A stretch of DNA of 64,000 nt from the NCBI GenBank assembly GCA_028821605.1, contig JAPPFM010000050.1:181092-245091 (forward strand), in the 5' to 3' direction. Shown here one piece after another: positions 15,516-24,868 of the stretch. Made by a program: the position numbers and the translations under genes. Below the pieces are notes generated by a model. It made no database searches, was not told the DNA's origin, and saw nothing but the letters and a program-made list of their open reading frames with translations. Source of the DNA: Candidatus Poribacteria bacterium (lineage in GTDB: Bacteria > Poribacteria > WGA-4E > WGA-3G). How positions within the stretch are numbered: position 1 is the stretch's first letter; each line of letters starts with the position of its first letter.

Positions 15516-16916
15516 TCAAATATCGGAACGGAAGAATTTCAGGAATGCCACGGTTGTCAATATGACTGCAAAGAAGCAGAGCAGCAGCACATCCACGGCT
15601 GATTGACGGAGTGTTTCTCCTAAGGTTATTGTCTCTAAAGGTGGTGGTTGTGTAATTTCGACTCGTCTGCTTTGCCTGCTATAAGCATGATCTATAATTT
15701 TGCTGAACAAATCTGTATAGAGCATCTCATAATAGCGATCGCCCGTTTGAAAATAGGTGCTTCTTTTTGCCTTTCCAGTCTGTGTCAAGTTTGTAGTGAT
15801 ATAAATTAAGGAAGATGTCGGTGTGAGTCGAGAAAGCATCTGCCCCACTTGTTCTTGCCGTTCAGTTTCACGTTTATGATTCCGATCCAATTTGTTAGAA
15901 TGGTTCCGGAATTTCGATCTATATTCTTCTTCAAGGGGTTTCATACGTTCATTAATTTTTTTCGCAATCTCCCCGCCTATGGATCTACGTCCCTTCTCAT
16001 CCGGCGGTACTTCCATGATAATTTTCTGTTTTTCCTCGTCGAGTGCTGCGTTGAAATCGTCTCGCATGGCTGTTTTTTCCATATAGACGCTCTGTGCAGT
16101 CTGTGTTGGTGCGATAAATTTGGCAGCAAGGAACCCAACGCGTGGCGTGATCAATACCGCAAACACCCAGACGGTAAAGGCAACGATGAGTGCCGTTTTG
16201 GAATTGTCCAAGTAGGTGGAAATCACTGTGCCGATTGCAAAAAAGACTCCAATATAGAGCAACGAGATGAGGGTTAAACCGAGGACTCTCGGAAAAATTT
16301 CAGGCTCACCGAGAGGGAACCCTTGCCAAACAAGCATCAGTAAGCCGAACAGCAACGATACCAAGAACGGAACGACAAACACCGCGTATCCGCCAATCAA
16401 TTTGCTCCATAAAAATAGGTCGCGCGGCAGGGAATTGGCTAAGGTGATTCGAAGGGTGCCCGCTTCTCGTTCCCCGGCAACCGCATCGAACGTAAACAGT
16501 AAAGCGAGTAGACTGAAAACAGTACCAACTATGAATAGAAAATCAAGATGCCCTAACAGATTGGAAAGAGAGGAAACCAGGGCAGGTGCCCCTTGTGTAA
16601 TCCCATTACGTGTCATGCCGAGATAGCTCGGCAATGTATCTGCTAACCCATTTGCGAAGATGCTCAAAGGGGTCGGTTTGAGGATGAGTTTGGAAACTTC
16701 CAGTTCTGGATCCAGTGGCATCCCTGGATTCATTGTGGTTTCTTCAATGTTTGTGAGTTTAACGGCTTCGTGATAATCTACTAAGTTCTGGCGATAATTT
16801 CGGTAATTTGTAGAAAGTGTCAGCGGGACGAGAAGGAGGCACATTAAAAGAAGCGCGACGAAACGGACGCTCAGAATATGATGCATAACCTCTTTTTGGA
16901 TCAACGTCATTAACAT
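15516..16916 (-). CDS. ABC-2 type transporter permease (copy 1 of tandem pair)
   Basis: A 466-residue ABC-2 permease, first gene of its unit. It has the same layout as the gene at 13033: one N-terminal helix (VRFVALLLMCLLLVPLTLS), a periplasmic loop, a group of helices with AGEREAGTLRITLANS before them, a charged region and the last helix ending KFFRSDI. Its promoter is the ECF-like P2 (17003-17029), about 90 bases upstream. The 147-base spacer after it is repeated almost unchanged after copy 2, proving a tandem duplication of permease plus coiled-coil gene. There is no ATPase partner nearby. Confidence 0.85.
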   Translation of the reverse strand: MLMTLIQKEVMHHILSVRFVALLLMCLLLVPLTLSTNYRNYRQNLVDYHEAVKLTNIEETTMNPGMPLDPELEVSKLILKPTPLSIFANGLADTLPSYLGMTRNGITQGAPALVSSLSNLLGHLDFLFIVGTVFSLLALLFTFDAVAGEREAGTLRITLANSLPRDLFLWSKLIGGYAVFVVPFLVSLLFGLLMLVWQGFPLGEPEIFPRVLGLTLISLLYIGVFFAIGTVISTYLDNSKTALIVAFTVWVFAVLITPRVGFLAAKFIAPTQTAQSVYMEKTAMRDDFNAALDEEKQKIIMEVPPDEKGRRSIGGEIAKKINERMKPLEEEYRSKFRNHSNKLDRNHKRETERQEQVGQMLSRLTPTSSLIYITTNLTQTGKAKRSTYFQTGDRYYEMLYTDLFSKIIDHAYSRQSRRVEITQPPPLETITLGETLRQSAVDVLLLCFFAVILTTVAFLKFFRSDI

Positions 16917-17002
16917 TTGAATTTTCCTTTCTGTTATTGAGGATTGTGATTTTTTGAAACTAATTTCGGTGAAGTGGTGTCCGTATCCCTTTTATAATTA
17001 AG

Positions 17003-17029
17003 GATACGGGTTTGGAGGGGAAAGGGTGC
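17003..17029 (-). promoter_or_regulatory. ECF-like promoter P2 of the permease unit
   Basis: On the minus strand GCACCC, 16 bases, GTATC, then TTAATTATAAAAGGG. It matches P1 over about 45 bases, including positions between the two boxes and downstream. It lies within the 16917-17270 gap, which otherwise holds a terminator (17139-17187) and an inverted repeat (17215-17268). Confidence 0.65.
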
Positions 17030-17138
17030 ATAAAACGAAAAAGCTGGATTTTCATCTCAGAAATTGAAAAAATGTTGAAATTGTTGGGTGGCTTTGAGAG
17101 ATGGCAATTTCTAATAATCAGATGTTATGTAAACCAAA

Positions 17139-17187
17139 ACAAAAATCGTGCGGAGAAGTATGTGTGTTTTACATGTCTCCGCACGAT
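17139..17187 (-). terminator. Rho-independent terminator after the YCF48 gene
   Basis: A 12-bp stem, ATCGTGCGGAGA with TCTCCGCACGAT, around a 19-base loop. On the minus strand it is followed by TTTTTGTTTT. It lies about 80 bases after the stop at 17271. A nearly identical hairpin is at 24869-24917. Confidence 0.85.
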
Positions 17188-17214
17188 ATTTAAACGCTTA
17201 TGAGATAAACAGAT

Positions 17215-17268
17215 TTGACCAAGAACTCGTCTACAGATACTTTTGGTAAAGCGCGAGTTCTTGGTCAA
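17215..17268. repeat. 15-bp perfect inverted repeat at the end of the YCF48 gene
   Basis: TTGACCAAGAACTCG and CGAGTTCTTGGTCAA are perfect complements with a 24-base centre, immediately after the stop codon at 17271. There is no T tract, so it is not a standard terminator; it may protect the mRNA end or be a protein-binding site. Confidence 0.6.
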
Positions 17269-17270
17269 GG

Positions 17271-20200
17271 TTAACGTTTAGGACGACGCAGCACAACGCC
17301 TCCTTGTCCAGCGACCCATAACGTCTCCCCATCTCTGACCCGCGTGATGGTATACAGGTCATTGTCAACGGAGGTATGCTCCCGTTTCCACGTTTCACCA
17401 CCATCTGTCGAATGAATGATAGCACCAGCGGCACCGACGGCATAGATTTCCTGTTCAGAGAGTGCCAAAATATCGTAAAGCGTTTCCGACATACCGCTCA
17501 ACCTTGACTCCCAAGTGAACCCACCGTCAGTGGTGGATAGGATAATCCCAGCGCGTCCGACTGCCCACCCTTTTCGTTTGGTGATGAACGACACGCCGTA
17601 AAGGTCGTAGCCGGCGTGTGTCTCGTGGAACTTCCAGTATTCGCCACCGTTGACGGTTCGCTGGATGACACCGTTGGTCCCAACCGCCCAACCGAGCGGT
17701 GCAAATTTCATATCAATTCCTGTGAGGTTTCTACCGGTTGAGGTGCGCTGAAATTCCCAAATCGGACCGCCATCCAGATTGTGAAGAATATCGCCATTTT
17801 CACCGACAGCCCACCCTTCAGAAAAATTGCCAAAGGCAACCTCATTTATGGAGATGTCAAAGCCCGGCGGCAGCTCTTGCCCGTTTTCTGTTGACCAATC
17901 CTCACCGTTCGCGGTGTAAAGCATGCCTCCATCACGTTTCATTGCCCAACCCCATTTCGGATCAAGACTGATGAAGTGGACATTAACGATGCGGTCCGTG
18001 GTGCCGCTCTCCAAACGCTCCCAATTTTTTCCACCGTCCTCTGTTGACAGCAGGACTCCGTTATCTCCGGCAATCCAACCGTTTTGCTCGTCGAGAAATA
18101 TCACATCTCGGAAGTTATCGGGTGCTTCGCCAAATTGATGGTGCCAGGTCTTACCGCCGTCTGTAGTAGCGTAAATCTGGCCCCCGGATTTTTGTGCTGT
18201 TTCAGTCCCACCCGAATCGGCTCGATACACATTCCCTTCATAAATCCGCTCCGCACCGACAGCCCAACCGTGCCCATCTGCAAGGAAATAGGCATTGGTA
18301 ATTTGGGTCAAGAGTGGGTCGGCTTGTTGGCGTGCCATTCTATCTACCCAACTTACAGGTTCGGTGTCCTCAGTTTCGCCTCTGGACGAAGTATGGAGTG
18401 GCTTCCAATTTTTACCTTGGTTCTGTGTGGTGAGAATCGCCCCACCAATATCAATTCCCCATGCTTCGGCGTGATTTCGGAATTTCACGGTCTGCAGCCG
18501 GATATCCAAATACGTTCCTTTAATCTCTCGTTCTGCTTCCAGATCCCGTTTCCAACTCTCTCCGCTGTCTGTGGTAAACAGCGATGTCCCGTTCTCCATC
18601 ACCGCCCAACCCAATGTAGCATCCAAGAAATGAACACCGATGCAGCGTTGGTGGGTCCTGGCTTGAATCTCCCAGTAGTCTCCACCGTCAACCGTGTGTA
18701 GAATCAATCCGCCAGTCCGCCGTTGGGGTGCAACTGCCCATCCCTCTTTGCTATTAATAAAATGCAAGTCCGTAATTGACTGCTGTGTTGCACCGGTTTG
18801 CTGAGATGTCCAAGTTTTACCGCCATCGGTTGTCCGCAGAATTTGTCCCCTATCAACGCCCAACCATCCCTGTTTTGGGTTAATGAAGTGGATGGCACGA
18901 ATACTGCCATAGGATCGCGCGCCTGAACGTGAGGGTTGCAGGTCTTCACGAATAACCTGCCACGCCTTACCCCCGTTTTCGGTTCGTAGCAGGACACCTT
19001 GTCCACCAATCCAACCGTGATTTTCATCGATGAAAACAATGCGCTGTAATTCTTCTGTCACACCACTCTGTTGCAGCTGCCACGTTTTGCCACCGTTTGT
19101 AGTGTGCAAAATGGTACCGCTACCTCCCACTGCCCATCCCTCCTGCGTAGATAGGAAGTAGGTATCAGTGAAATGGGTTTTCAAGGTTTCCCCTTGACGG
19201 ACGATCTCCCAGTGATATTCAATCGGTTCAATCGGTTTCTCATCGGTTTCTATGTCTTGCGCAGCAGGCGGCAACTCAGCGATGAACTGCTCCGTGTCTA
19301 CAGAATAGCGCATCGCAATGCCACCTTCACCCACAAGGAGGATACCATCGGGAGAAAGCGAGAAACTATAGAGATCGTTGGACGTGCCGCTTTTCTGCGA
19401 CTCCCATGTCACACCCCCATTGATAGTCGTTAAAATGACACCTTCATCACCGACAATTAACCCATGATTCGCATCAGCAAAGTAGACTTTATTCAGATTT
19501 GCCTGCGTTCCACTCCGTTGAAATTTCCACGTTTTTCCGCCATCAAGGGTATGGAGAATCTCACCGAATTGCCCGACTACCCAACCGGTATGTCGGTCGA
19601 TGAAGTAAGCGGCATAGAGTTCGTTGTAGCTGTTGCTATTCTGTCGTTTCCATGTCAATCCACCGTCTTGGGTGTGAAAGACGATACCGGGCCACCCGAC
19701 GACCCATCCCTCTGTCTCATTGAGGAAAAAGATGCCTTTAATCATTTCGTGGAAGTAGCGTGGTGCTTGTTGGACCCAGGTTTCACCACCGTCTGTTGTA
19801 TGAAGCACAGTCCCCAAATCTCCAACGATCCACCCCTTTTTCGGATTGATGAAGTGAAGGGCATTAAGCGTGTACCACCATCCGCTGGTTTGTCGTTCCC
19901 ATGTCTGACCTGCATCGGTTGTGTGCAGGATAAGTCCACCGTCGCCAACCGCCCAACCTTCCTTGTCGGTGGCGAAAGACAAATTACGGATGCGGTGCCA
20001 CGTGTCCATCTCAATGTTCGTCCAAGTCTTGCCACTGTCGTTACTCGTCGTGATTGTCCCTTTTTCTCCGACAGCAACCGCACGGTCAGCATTCGCAAAC
20101 GCGACACTTTGCAGATCATCGGCTGTCGTGCCACTTCTCATGTTCCATGTTACCCCACCATCGGTCGAGTGTAGGAGTGTGCCGTTCCAACCAACTGCCC

Positions 20201-21134
20201 ATGCTTCTTTAGAACTTGTGAAGTGAACCCCCATCAAGTCGTTCTTTGTTGGGGTTTCTGATAATCTCCAATTGTCGCCACCATCTTCCGTTCGAGTGAT
20301 AAACCCACCCTGCGCGACTGCTACCCCGTAGTCATCGTCAATGAAATGGAAGTCGTTGACGGTTGGACGGACATGTCCATAAACGGGTGGAAGTCGACTA
20401 TCTTGTCCTCGCCATTCTGTGCCGCCATCGCTGGTATGAAAGATGCTCCCGTCCGTGCCACCGCTCCATCCGTTGAAAGGGTTTGTAAAAAATACCGTAT
20501 GGAGGTTGCAAACCGTCGATGTTTGATCTTCTCTCACGAAGTTATCCTGTCCGCGCCAGGTCTGTCCACCGTCTGTGGTAACAAAAATTTGATTGTAATC
20601 TCCAACTGTCCACCCGCGCTGCTTGTCTATGAACCAGATACCGCCAAGTCCGAATCCGCCAATTGCTTCTTGATGGTGCCATGTTTTTCCACCATTTTGT
20701 GTATATAGCAGCCCATTCTGTCCAGTGATCCACCCGGTTTTTGAATTCGTGAAAAAGACATCCATAAGCAGCGCATAGGCTTGACGTTTTTGAAGGGTCC
20801 AGTGTCGCCCACCGTCGTCGGTGATAGCGATTAATCCCTTGTCACCAACTGCCCAACCGTTACGGAGATTTGTGAAATAAACCGCTTTGAAATCCTCATG
20901 CGTGTTCACCGTCTGTTTTTCCCAGCTCACACCACCGTCAGCGGTGTGAAGAATCCATCCTTGATGTCCTACAATCCATCCGTGTTTGGCATCCGCAAAG
21001 TAGATATCCGTGAAATGGGTTTGCCAGTCCGCTATACGAGTAATCTCTTTTTTTACACAACCGGTGAATAGGAAAGGAATTGCCAAAAGAATTATTATCG
21101 AAAAGCAAGCGATGTATTGAAAAATCTTTTTCAT
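17271..21134 (-). CDS. Giant YCF48-repeat lipoprotein
   Basis: A 1287-residue predicted lipoprotein. The signal peptide ends in the lipobox LFTGC with Cys26 as the lipid anchor, so the mature protein should be fixed to an envelope membrane. The rest is made of repeats of the form GW.VG..G.I.HT.DGG.TW; I count 26 Asp-box cores. YCF48/HCF136 proteins have about seven such repeats and help photosystem II assembly, but in non-phototrophs the long versions have no known role. AGGAGG lies eight bases before ATG 21134. The gene follows the propeller gene at 21171 by 36 bases. A paralogue is at 27979-31860. Confidence 0.88.
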   Translation of the reverse strand: MKKIFQYIACFSIIILLAIPFLFTGCVKKEITRIADWQTHFTDIYFADAKHGWIVGHQGWILHTADGGVSWEKQTVNTHEDFKAVYFTNLRNGWAVGDKGLIAITDDGGRHWTLQKRQAYALLMDVFFTNSKTGWITGQNGLLYTQNGGKTWHHQEAIGGFGLGGIWFIDKQRGWTVGDYNQIFVTTDGGQTWRGQDNFVREDQTSTVCNLHTVFFTNPFNGWSGGTDGSIFHTSDGGTEWRGQDSRLPPVYGHVRPTVNDFHFIDDDYGVAVAQGGFITRTEDGGDNWRLSETPTKNDLMGVHFTSSKEAWAVGWNGTLLHSTDGGVTWNMRSGTTADDLQSVAFANADRAVAVGEKGTITTSNDSGKTWTNIEMDTWHRIRNLSFATDKEGWAVGDGGLILHTTDAGQTWERQTSGWWYTLNALHFINPKKGWIVGDLGTVLHTTDGGETWVQQAPRYFHEMIKGIFFLNETEGWVVGWPGIVFHTQDGGLTWKRQNSNSYNELYAAYFIDRHTGWVVGQFGEILHTLDGGKTWKFQRSGTQANLNKVYFADANHGLIVGDEGVILTTINGGVTWESQKSGTSNDLYSFSLSPDGILLVGEGGIAMRYSVDTEQFIAELPPAAQDIETDEKPIEPIEYHWEIVRQGETLKTHFTDTYFLSTQEGWAVGGSGTILHTTNGGKTWQLQQSGVTEELQRIVFIDENHGWIGGQGVLLRTENGGKAWQVIREDLQPSRSGARSYGSIRAIHFINPKQGWLGVDRGQILRTTDGGKTWTSQQTGATQQSITDLHFINSKEGWAVAPQRRTGGLILHTVDGGDYWEIQARTHQRCIGVHFLDATLGWAVMENGTSLFTTDSGESWKRDLEAEREIKGTYLDIRLQTVKFRNHAEAWGIDIGGAILTTQNQGKNWKPLHTSSRGETEDTEPVSWVDRMARQQADPLLTQITNAYFLADGHGWAVGAERIYEGNVYRADSGGTETAQKSGGQIYATTDGGKTWHHQFGEAPDNFRDVIFLDEQNGWIAGDNGVLLSTEDGGKNWERLESGTTDRIVNVHFISLDPKWGWAMKRDGGMLYTANGEDWSTENGQELPPGFDISINEVAFGNFSEGWAVGENGDILHNLDGGPIWEFQRTSTGRNLTGIDMKFAPLGWAVGTNGVIQRTVNGGEYWKFHETHAGYDLYGVSFITKRKGWAVGRAGIILSTTDGGFTWESRLSGMSETLYDILALSEQEIYAVGAAGAIIHSTDGGETWKREHTSVDNDLYTITRVRDGETLWVAGQGGVVLRRPKR

Positions 21135-21170
21135 CTGTTTTGCCTCCTGCCAGAAGATGTTGAACGGATT

Positions 21171-22238
21171 TTAATTGTCTGCGTTTTGAGAGGGTTGATA
21201 AACCCCGACTGCAGCACCTGCATCTGTAGCGAACCAGAGTTTGCCACTGCTGTCTTCAAATACCGACCAGACATGCTTGTTTGGTAAACCGTCCAGAGTG
21301 TTAAAGTGTTGGAATGTCTTTCCATCATAAACGGTTACGCCAACACTTGAAAACCAAAGGTTGCCTTTGCTATCCAATAGGATGTTTTTGACACCGCTCA
21401 TCGGAAGTTCCTCGCTTCTTGAAAAGGAGATTAGTTCTTTGCCATCGTATTGGCGAACGCCACTATCATCGGGTGCCGCTATATCTTGAGTAATCCAAAG
21501 ATTTTGCTTGGTATCAAATTGCAGGTCTGTCACCCTTGCACTTGGCGTATTTCCCATCTCCACAAAAGGAGTGAAACCTTCTTTATGCACTGCGAAATAA
21601 CGGAAACTGGATGTTTTCACATTGTAGTAACTAATACCAGCCTGGCTACCAAACCAAAGATTTCCTGCTGTATCCTGTGTGATCGCTTCGACTACGTTCC
21701 ACCACTCAGGCAATGTAAACATCCCCATCGGTCCATCTATCGTGAGCGTGTCGAAATTTTTGCCATCGTAACGACTGACACCATCGGGAGAGCCTGTTGC
21801 GAACCAGAGACGACCCACCTCATCCTCAAGAATATCCTTAACAGTATTACTGGCGAGGCCGTCCGCTGTCGTGAAATTCTGGAACTTATACTTATTATAG
21901 CGACTTACGCCTCTGCCTGGGAGATTCGACGACCCGGTGCCAAACCAGAGCATCCCTTGCCGGTCTTGAAAAATGACACTGACGGTGTCATCCGCTAAAC
22001 CATCTTGGATTGTGAAGGTTTGGAAACTTTTACCATCATAACGGGTGAGTCCGCCGGTCGTCCCAAACCACATAGCGCCGTGGTTATCTTCAAAAATGGT
22101 GAGCACTCTGTTGGATGCCAGCCCATCTGCTTGGGTTAAGGTCTTTTCGATTTTGAGTTCTGCTGCGCTGGCAATTGATAGTATCCAGTTTGACAACAGA
22201 AGGGCAATTAGTATTATGAGACACAATCGTTTTTTCAT
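21171..22238 (-). CDS. Secreted two-component-regulator-type propeller protein
   Basis: A 355-residue secreted protein with a signal peptide ending near SIASAAELK and then Reg_prop repeats (WFGTTGGLTRYDG, DGLASNTV, EDSSGKLWFAT). In hybrid histidine kinases this propeller is the periplasmic glycan sensor; here it is free, with no kinase. Its sequence is closely related to the propeller of the sigma fusion directly upstream (22385-24487) and to the free propeller at 31953. ATG 22238 follows GGAG by eight bases; the open frame continues upstream to 22274. It is likely cotranscribed with the sigma fusion before it and the YCF48 gene after it. Confidence 0.85.
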   Translation of the reverse strand: MKKRLCLIILIALLLSNWILSIASAAELKIEKTLTQADGLASNRVLTIFEDNHGAMWFGTTGGLTRYDGKSFQTFTIQDGLADDTVSVIFQDRQGMLWFGTGSSNLPGRGVSRYNKYKFQNFTTADGLASNTVKDILEDEVGRLWFATGSPDGVSRYDGKNFDTLTIDGPMGMFTLPEWWNVVEAITQDTAGNLWFGSQAGISYYNVKTSSFRYFAVHKEGFTPFVEMGNTPSARVTDLQFDTKQNLWITQDIAAPDDSGVRQYDGKELISFSRSEELPMSGVKNILLDSKGNLWFSSVGVTVYDGKTFQHFNTLDGLPNKHVWSVFEDSSGKLWFATDAGAAVGVYQPSQNADN

Positions 22239-22384
22239 TATAACGACTCCTTTCATTAAAACCATCAAATGCAAGATTAAGCGGGTAATTTATGTGCCAA
22301 TCGGAAATGGTGCCAGAGCAGATTGGAAACGTATTTCTTTCTCCTTATAGAATAACCATCCAAGAACGAGTGATGCGGTGAATT

Positions 22385-24487
22385 TTACTGTGTTCGAGAG
22401 TTCGGGATTACAACAGGGTCAAGTAATATTGGAGATTTTTGAGAGGGTGAATAAACACCGACTGCAGCACCCGCATCCGTAGCGAACCAGATTTTACCCT
22501 GACTGTCTTCAAATACCGACCAAACACGGTTGCTCGGTAGACCGTCGTCTGTGCTAATGTTTTGGAACGTCTCGCCGTTATACACACTCACACCAACACC
22601 GACTTCAGGGATTGGCACACTATCCGCGGCTGCGTGAACGTCAATCGTTAGCCGTAGTTTTTTACTACCTGCGAACCAGAGATTGCCGTTGGTGTCTCGC
22701 AGGATGCTGTCAACCTTATTCATCGGAAGTTCTTCACTTTGTGGAAAGTGAACTAATTCTTTGCCATCGTAGCGACGGATACCAGTATATTCGTCACCTA
22801 CGCCTTCTTGGGTAATCCAGAGATTATCCTGTGCATCAAACAGTAGGTTTGTCACCTGTCCGCTTTGCGACTGTCCCATCTCCTTGAAAGCGTTTAAATT
22901 TATATCAAGGTACCGGAAATCTGACGTTTGGAGGTTGTAATAGGTAATGCCGGCGTGGCTGCCGAACCAGAGATTTCCCGCTGTATCCTGTGCGATTGCT
23001 GTAACTTGATTCCACCAATGGGGTAGGACCTCGATTCCTGTGGGTCCGTTGACAGTAATACTACTAAACTTTTCACCCTCGTAGCGACTCATACCTTCAT
23101 CCGTGGCGAACCAAAGCGTCCCTGTTTTGTCCTCAAACATGTCCTGAATGGTACCGCGGATGAGTCCATCGGCTCCGGTAAACATCCGAAACGCTTGTCC
23201 ATCATAGCGACTTATACCTTCTAATGGAGCAGGTGCCTGTGTTTTCATCGTCGTTTCGTCCTGGACGGTATTAGCGAGTTCGCTTAATGGCATATTCATG
23301 TATGACATATCTATAAACTTTGGTCTATTCAGCGCATTTGCGAGCATCCCATCCCCAAACCAGAGCATGCCCAGCCGGTCTTCAAAGATAAGACCTGTCG
23401 TGTTCCGTGGTAATCCATCTTCCATTGTGAAGGTTTGGAAGTTGTCTCCATCATAACGTGTGATACCGTCGGCCGTGCCAAACCACAGCGCACCTTGACT
23501 GTCTTCAAAGATTGTGAGCACAGTATTGGATGCTAAACCATCTGCTTGGGTAATTGTTCTTTCTATAAGAAGTTTACCGGCATTGCTGGATGAGGGCTGC
23601 ATGCCATCACCCCTGTTCTGACTCGGGTGAGATGTCTGTCCGATCTGATGCCTAACATCGGGTTTAGCATCCGTATCAAGAACGATGTCGGTATCAATGA
23701 TTTCAATAGTCGGTTCAGATCTCGCCTCGAAACTATACGGCTTCTGAAAACGGGCAAGATACTGATTACTGGCACCTATCATCAACAGAATCACGACCGC
23801 GGCACTCCCAAGAGCCGCCCACGGTAACACCGGTTTCCCACTCGGAGGAGATACTGGCGTTATATCAGCAACCTCCCGCATGATACGCGCTGTCAAATCA
23901 GCGGATAATTCAACGCCGCCGAGCACTTCACTCACCAAGGATTCTGACGCTTTTAAACGTTCTCGTCCCCGGCGAAGCCGTCCTTTAATTGCACTCACCG
24001 ACACCCCTAAGTATTTGCTAATTTCTTTAGCTGTCATTTCGCCGAGATAGTGGAGCGTCAGCACTGTGCGTTCGCTCTCTGGGAGCCTGTTCAAAAGGTT
24101 TTTAACGACTTCAGAACGGTGTTCAGCGGCTTCTGTCTCGCGCCGCTCCGACATATAATGTTGATACGAGGATTCCTCTATCTCTACCATAGGTGTGTCC
24201 TCCAAAGATGGCATCGTGGATTTACGCCTTTTAAGCCAATTAAGGGCAAGTCGATTTGCTATGACATACAGCCAACCACAAAAACATTTCGGATCCTTTA
24301 AAGTCCCAAGTTTTTTGTAGACTTGGATGAAAGTATCTTGCGTTATCTCTTCGGCATGGTGAAAATCACCAATCTTCCGCCAGACGAGAGCATGAACGCC
24401 CTTTTGATGCTTTTCAACTAAGGTGCTGAACGCCGAATCGTCGCCTGACAGAACCCTATAAATCAATTGAACATCATTTTCTAACAT
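22385..24487 (-). CDS. ECF sigma factor fused by one TM helix to a Reg_prop propeller
   Basis: A 700-residue protein. Residues 5-90 are sigma region 2 (EEITQDTFIQVYKKL, GWLYVIANRLALNW), about 125-180 are sigma region 4 (LPESERTVLTLHYLGEMTAKEI, IKGRLRRGRERL), and about 219-238 form one transmembrane helix. A linker YLARFQKPYSFEA follows, then a propeller of Reg_prop repeats (WFGTADGITRYDG, DGLPSNRVWSVFEDSQGKI). The sigma half is closely similar to that of the 998-aa protein, although the two propellers are of different types. Start ATG 24487 is seven bases after GAGG. The promoter region carries two tandem copies of the ECF-like box. No anti-sigma gene is adjacent; I infer that the tether itself controls the sigma domain. 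Confidence 0.87.
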   Translation of the reverse strand: MLENDVQLIYRVLSGDDSAFSTLVEKHQKGVHALVWRKIGDFHHAEEITQDTFIQVYKKLGTLKDPKCFCGWLYVIANRLALNWLKRRKSTMPSLEDTPMVEIEESSYQHYMSERRETEAAEHRSEVVKNLLNRLPESERTVLTLHYLGEMTAKEISKYLGVSVSAIKGRLRRGRERLKASESLVSEVLGGVELSADLTARIMREVADITPVSPPSGKPVLPWAALGSAAVVILLMIGASNQYLARFQKPYSFEARSEPTIEIIDTDIVLDTDAKPDVRHQIGQTSHPSQNRGDGMQPSSSNAGKLLIERTITQADGLASNTVLTIFEDSQGALWFGTADGITRYDGDNFQTFTMEDGLPRNTTGLIFEDRLGMLWFGDGMLANALNRPKFIDMSYMNMPLSELANTVQDETTMKTQAPAPLEGISRYDGQAFRMFTGADGLIRGTIQDMFEDKTGTLWFATDEGMSRYEGEKFSSITVNGPTGIEVLPHWWNQVTAIAQDTAGNLWFGSHAGITYYNLQTSDFRYLDINLNAFKEMGQSQSGQVTNLLFDAQDNLWITQEGVGDEYTGIRRYDGKELVHFPQSEELPMNKVDSILRDTNGNLWFAGSKKLRLTIDVHAAADSVPIPEVGVGVSVYNGETFQNISTDDGLPSNRVWSVFEDSQGKIWFATDAGAAVGVYSPSQKSPILLDPVVIPNSRTQ

Positions 24488-24600
24488 CAGAGAGCCTCAT
24501 AATAAACGAATAAATCAGCAGACATTTATGTTCTCCACAGATTAGATCCGCAGAGATACCAAATACGCAAACTCTATTTCCAACTTCACTTTATATTAAA

Positions 24601-24626
24601 GACACATTTTTAAAGCGAAAGGGTAC
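24601..24626 (-). promoter_or_regulatory. ECF-like promoter P3a of the 700-aa sigma fusion
   Basis: On the minus strand GTACCC, 15 bases, GTGTC, then TTTAATATAAAG. It is the copy nearest the start codon at 24487, about 115 bases away. It resembles P1 and P2 but has one base less between the boxes. Confidence 0.55.
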
Positions 24627-24682
24627 ATAATTTGAAAAAAATCAAAAAATTACTCGAATTTCCAACCTCACTTTATATTAAA

Positions 24683-24708
24683 GACACATTTTTAAAGCGA
24701 AAGGGTAC
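24683..24708 (-). promoter_or_regulatory. ECF-like promoter P3b, tandem copy
   Basis: The same box as P3a, 82 bases further upstream, in the second 58-bp repeat. Confidence 0.5.
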
Positions 24709-24715
24709 ATAATTT

Positions 24716-24841
24716 AGGAGTTAGGCAAATTGAACAGAGAATCGGTACATTTGCTGAAAATGCCTCGCAGCGAAAGTATTTGTATTTAACCCCCTAAATC
24801 CCCCTTATCAGGGGGACTTTAAGTGGAAATGCGTAAGTCCT
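24716..24841. mobile_element. MITE-like element with AGGACTTACGCA ends (copy 2)
   Basis: A 126-bp element, inverted relative to the copy at 4614. The right end TGCGTAAGTCCT is intact; the left end AGGAGTTAGGCA has two changes. It is flanked by a perfect 9-bp direct repeat, ACATAATTT (24707-24715 and 24842-24850), a likely target duplication. It sits between the promoter repeats and the terminator of the next unit. The 24488-24967 gap has no gene. Confidence 0.8.
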
Positions 24842-24868
24842 ACATAATTTGATGTTATACAAACCAAA

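Larger units (their letters stand above)
24576..24715. repeat. 58-bp direct repeat that doubles an ECF-like promoter
   Basis: Positions 24576-24633 and 24658-24715 are the same except for one base. Each copy contains the whole ECF-like box. The second copy is directly joined to the mobile element at 24716. Confidence 0.9.

Noticed and set aside
17121..17190. The repeated 70-bp hairpin as part of a CRISPR array or mobile element
   Set aside because: Only two copies, far apart, each directly after an operon and followed by a T tract; terminators are the simple explanation.
17300..21100. Many long plus-strand frames opposite the YCF48 genes
   Set aside because: They mirror the repeats of the real genes; strong codon periodicity of the minus strand explains them.
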